DNA from: Actinomycetota bacterium
Lineage (GTDB): Bacteria > Actinomycetota > Actinomycetes > Nanopelagicales > Nanopelagicaceae
Assembly (NCBI GenBank): GCA_009703165.1
Contig: WLGP01000034.1
Coordinates: 1-8,000 of the forward strand
DNA: 8,000 bases
Reading direction: 5' to 3'
Positions 6,802-8,000 of the stretch are shown here, piece after piece. A program made the translations under genes and the position numbers. Each line of letters starts with the position of its first letter. Within the stretch, counting starts at the first letter, position 1. The notes under the pieces were generated by a model. The model did not search any database. It had not been told where the DNA came from and was given only the letters and a program-made list of their open reading frames with translations.

Positions 6802-7560
6802 ATGTTGGTGATGGGAATTCTTAACGTCACACCTGATTCATTCTCAGATGGCGGTGAATTCAATACAGTAGAAACTGCTGTTGCTCATGGCGTTGAAATG
6901 CTTAGCGAAGGTGCTGACATCATCGATATTGGTGGTGAATCTACTCGCCCAGGTGCCGAGCGCATCACCGAGGAAGAAGAGCTATCGCGCGTGATCCCGG
7001 TAATAAATGAGTTAGCAGCCAAAGGCGCTGTCATTTCGATTGACACTATGCGCGCCAGCGTTGCCCGCGCTGCCGTTAAGGCAGGGGCTACATATATCAA
7101 CGATGTCAGCGGCGGACTTGCCGATGATCAGATGCATAAAGCGGCTGCAGAACTTGGCACCTTCTACATTCTGATGCACTGGCGTGGACATTCAGTAGAT
7201 ATGAATTCCAAGGCTATTTATGGCGATGTTGTCCTGGATGTTAAGAGTGAACTTTCGCGCCAGATTGAGAAGGCGATCTCTGCAGGGATTGCACCCGAGA
7301 AGATCATCATTGATCCAGGTATCGGTTTTGCAAAAGAGGCTGAGCACAATTGGGAGTTGATTAGGCGAGTCAACGAGATTGTTGATCTGGGATATCCGGT
7401 TCTGATTGGGGCATCACGTAAGCGTTTTCTTGGGGGAGATTCACCACTTGAACGCGAGGCGGCGACCTTAGAACTGACAAAGGGACTTGTTGGTCGTGGC
7501 ATATGGGGCGTTAGAGTTCATAGCGTGGCCCCACATAAGAAGGTGATTGCAGATGTCTGA
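6802..7560 (+). CDS. folP: Dihydropteroate synthase
   Basis: FolP condenses 6-hydroxymethyl-7,8-dihydropterin pyrophosphate with p-aminobenzoate to dihydropteroate; it is the sulfonamide target. From ATG 6802 it has 252 residues, slightly short for the family because the N-terminus begins only seven residues before the core. It is a TIM barrel with NVTPDSFSDGG (8-18), DIGGESTRPGA (42-52), IDT (80-82), NDVSGG (100-105), DPGIGFAK (171-178), SRKRFLG (205-211) and RVH (238-240), all expected substrate and phosphate contacts. The frame runs open back to 6673 within folE, but there is no in-frame start between the folE stop and 6802. The gap to folE is 8 bases and TAGG overlapping the folE stop is the only weak ribosome binding site, so coupling is likely. 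ATG 6811 is a less likely start. Confidence 0.95.
   Translation: MLVMGILNVTPDSFSDGGEFNTVETAVAHGVEMLSEGADIIDIGGESTRPGAERITEEEELSRVIPVINELAAKGAVISIDTMRASVARAAVKAGATYINDVSGGLADDQMHKAAAELGTFYILMHWRGHSVDMNSKAIYGDVVLDVKSELSRQIEKAISAGIAPEKIIIDPGIGFAKEAEHNWELIRRVNEIVDLGYPVLIGASRKRFLGGDSPLEREAATLELTKGLVGRGIWGVRVHSVAPHKKVIADV
7538..7543 (+). promoter_or_regulatory. Ribosome binding site of folB
   Basis: AGAAGG lies within the last folP codons, 9 bases before ATG 7553. It decides the start: the in-frame TTG at 7547 would be only 3 bases away, too close to be used. Confidence 0.75.
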
Positions 7561-7909
7561 TCAGATTAGCGTTACCGGGATCAAGGCCTTTGGTTATCAC
7601 GGTGTGCTGCCACATGAGGCAGTTGATGGACAAGAGTTTATCGTTGACTTAAAAGTTAATTTAGATTTGCATACTGTCTCAATCAGTGATGATCTCAATG
7701 ACACAATTAATTACGCCGACCTTGCCCAAATTGTTCATAACAATATCGTCGGTGAACGTGTGCAATTAATTGAACGACTTGCAGGTCGCATTGCAGATGA
7801 AATCATGGCCGCTCACAAGGTAATCAGATCGATTCAGGTCACAGTTCATAAACCACACGCACCTGTCACTCTAGATTTCGACGATATCTCCGTCACGATC
7901 ACGCGATGA
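7553..7909 (+). CDS. folB: Dihydroneopterin aldolase
   Basis: FolB splits 7,8-dihydroneopterin into 6-hydroxymethyl-7,8-dihydropterin and glycolaldehyde, the step before FolK. It has 118 residues, the normal length for this small octameric tunnel-fold enzyme. Visible family features are FGYHGVLPHE (13-22) with the conserved Gly, His and Glu22, GQEFIVDL (26-33), the TINYADL block (51-57), LIERLA (72-77) with the pterin-anchoring Glu74, and VHKPHAP (98-104) with Lys100 as the expected catalytic lysine. ATG 7553 overlaps the folP stop by 8 bases and has AGAAGG 9 bases upstream. Its stop overlaps the folK start by ATGA. Family members can also act as epimerases or oxygenases on the same pterins, which the sequence cannot settle. 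Confidence 0.95.
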   Translation: MSDQISVTGIKAFGYHGVLPHEAVDGQEFIVDLKVNLDLHTVSISDDLNDTINYADLAQIVHNNIVGERVQLIERLAGRIADEIMAAHKVIRSIQVTVHKPHAPVTLDFDDISVTITR

Positions 7910-8000
7910 AGGCAGTTATCGCACTAGGCGCCAATCTTGGTGACCCGCAAGAGAATATAGATTTAGCGGTCGCTCTCTTGCGAGAAGCAACAGATATCCA
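7906..8000 (+). CDS. folK: 6-hydroxymethyl-dihydropterin pyrophosphokinase, 3' end cut by window edge
   Basis: FolK transfers pyrophosphate from ATP to 6-hydroxymethyl-7,8-dihydropterin, making the FolP substrate. Only the first 31 codons are present. They read MKAVIALGANLGDPQENID at the N-terminus, which matches the diagnostic HPPK opening (ALGsNLGDp, here with Ala for Ser at residue 9). The start is set by the ATGA overlap with folB (7906-7909), and no separate ribosome binding site is visible, so it should be translated by coupling. The active-site acidic pair and the rest of the enzyme lie beyond the window. Confidence 0.93.
   Translation, partial: MKAVIALGANLGDPQENIDLAVALLREATDI

Noticed and set aside
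1..8000. Mobile elements, CRISPR, tRNA genes or a phage-defence system.
   Set aside because: No transposase or integrase, terminal repeats, spaced repeats or cloverleaf sequence was found; every long frame is a recognisable core gene.

Overview
The window is chromosomal sequence that looks actinobacterial. The gene order tilS-hpt-ftsH-folE-folP-folB-folK is the arrangement I know from mycobacteria and streptomycetes. Base composition looks close to balanced by eye, and TTA leucine codons are common, so this is not a high-GC actinomycete. A streamlined freshwater lineage of the Nanopelagicales (acI) type is my best guess. That assignment is inference from gene order, composition and very tight packing.

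Layout, all on the + strand: (1) positions 1-1295 hold the end of a two-gene ABC transporter unit, an ATPase whose 5' end lies outside the window and an ABC-2 type permease, overlapping by ATGA. (2) Positions 1296-1368 are the most structured gap: two short inverted repeats and two short direct repeats packed into 73 bases before a GTG start. (3) Positions 1369-2574 encode a secreted coiled-coil NlpC/P60 peptidoglycan hydrolase of PcsB/RipA type. (4) Positions 2585-4137 carry tilS (tRNA-Ile lysidine synthetase) and hpt (hypoxanthine phosphoribosyltransferase). (5) Positions 4156-6189 carry ftsH, the membrane AAA+ zinc protease. (6) From 6182 to the window end runs the folate cluster folE, folP, folB and the start of folK, with overlaps of 8, 8 and 4 bases and one gap of 8 bases.

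How they work together: FolE turns GTP into dihydroneopterin triphosphate. After dephosphorylation by an enzyme not encoded here, FolB makes 6-hydroxymethyl-dihydropterin, FolK activates it with pyrophosphate, and FolP joins it to p-aminobenzoate. Hpt salvages purines and could feed the GTP pool (inference). TilS and FtsH are housekeeping genes that share the transcript neighbourhood.

There are no tRNA or rRNA genes, CRISPR arrays, insertion sequences or signs of recent transfer that I can see. Apart from the short gaps at 1296-1368 and 3548-3585, almost every base is coding. I do not see a new defence or mobile system here. The observations worth a second look are small: the structured leader before the hydrolase gene, the ABC-transporter/hydrolase neighbourhood, and a lysine-coding repeat at both ends of ftsH whose second copy doubles as the folE ribosome binding site.
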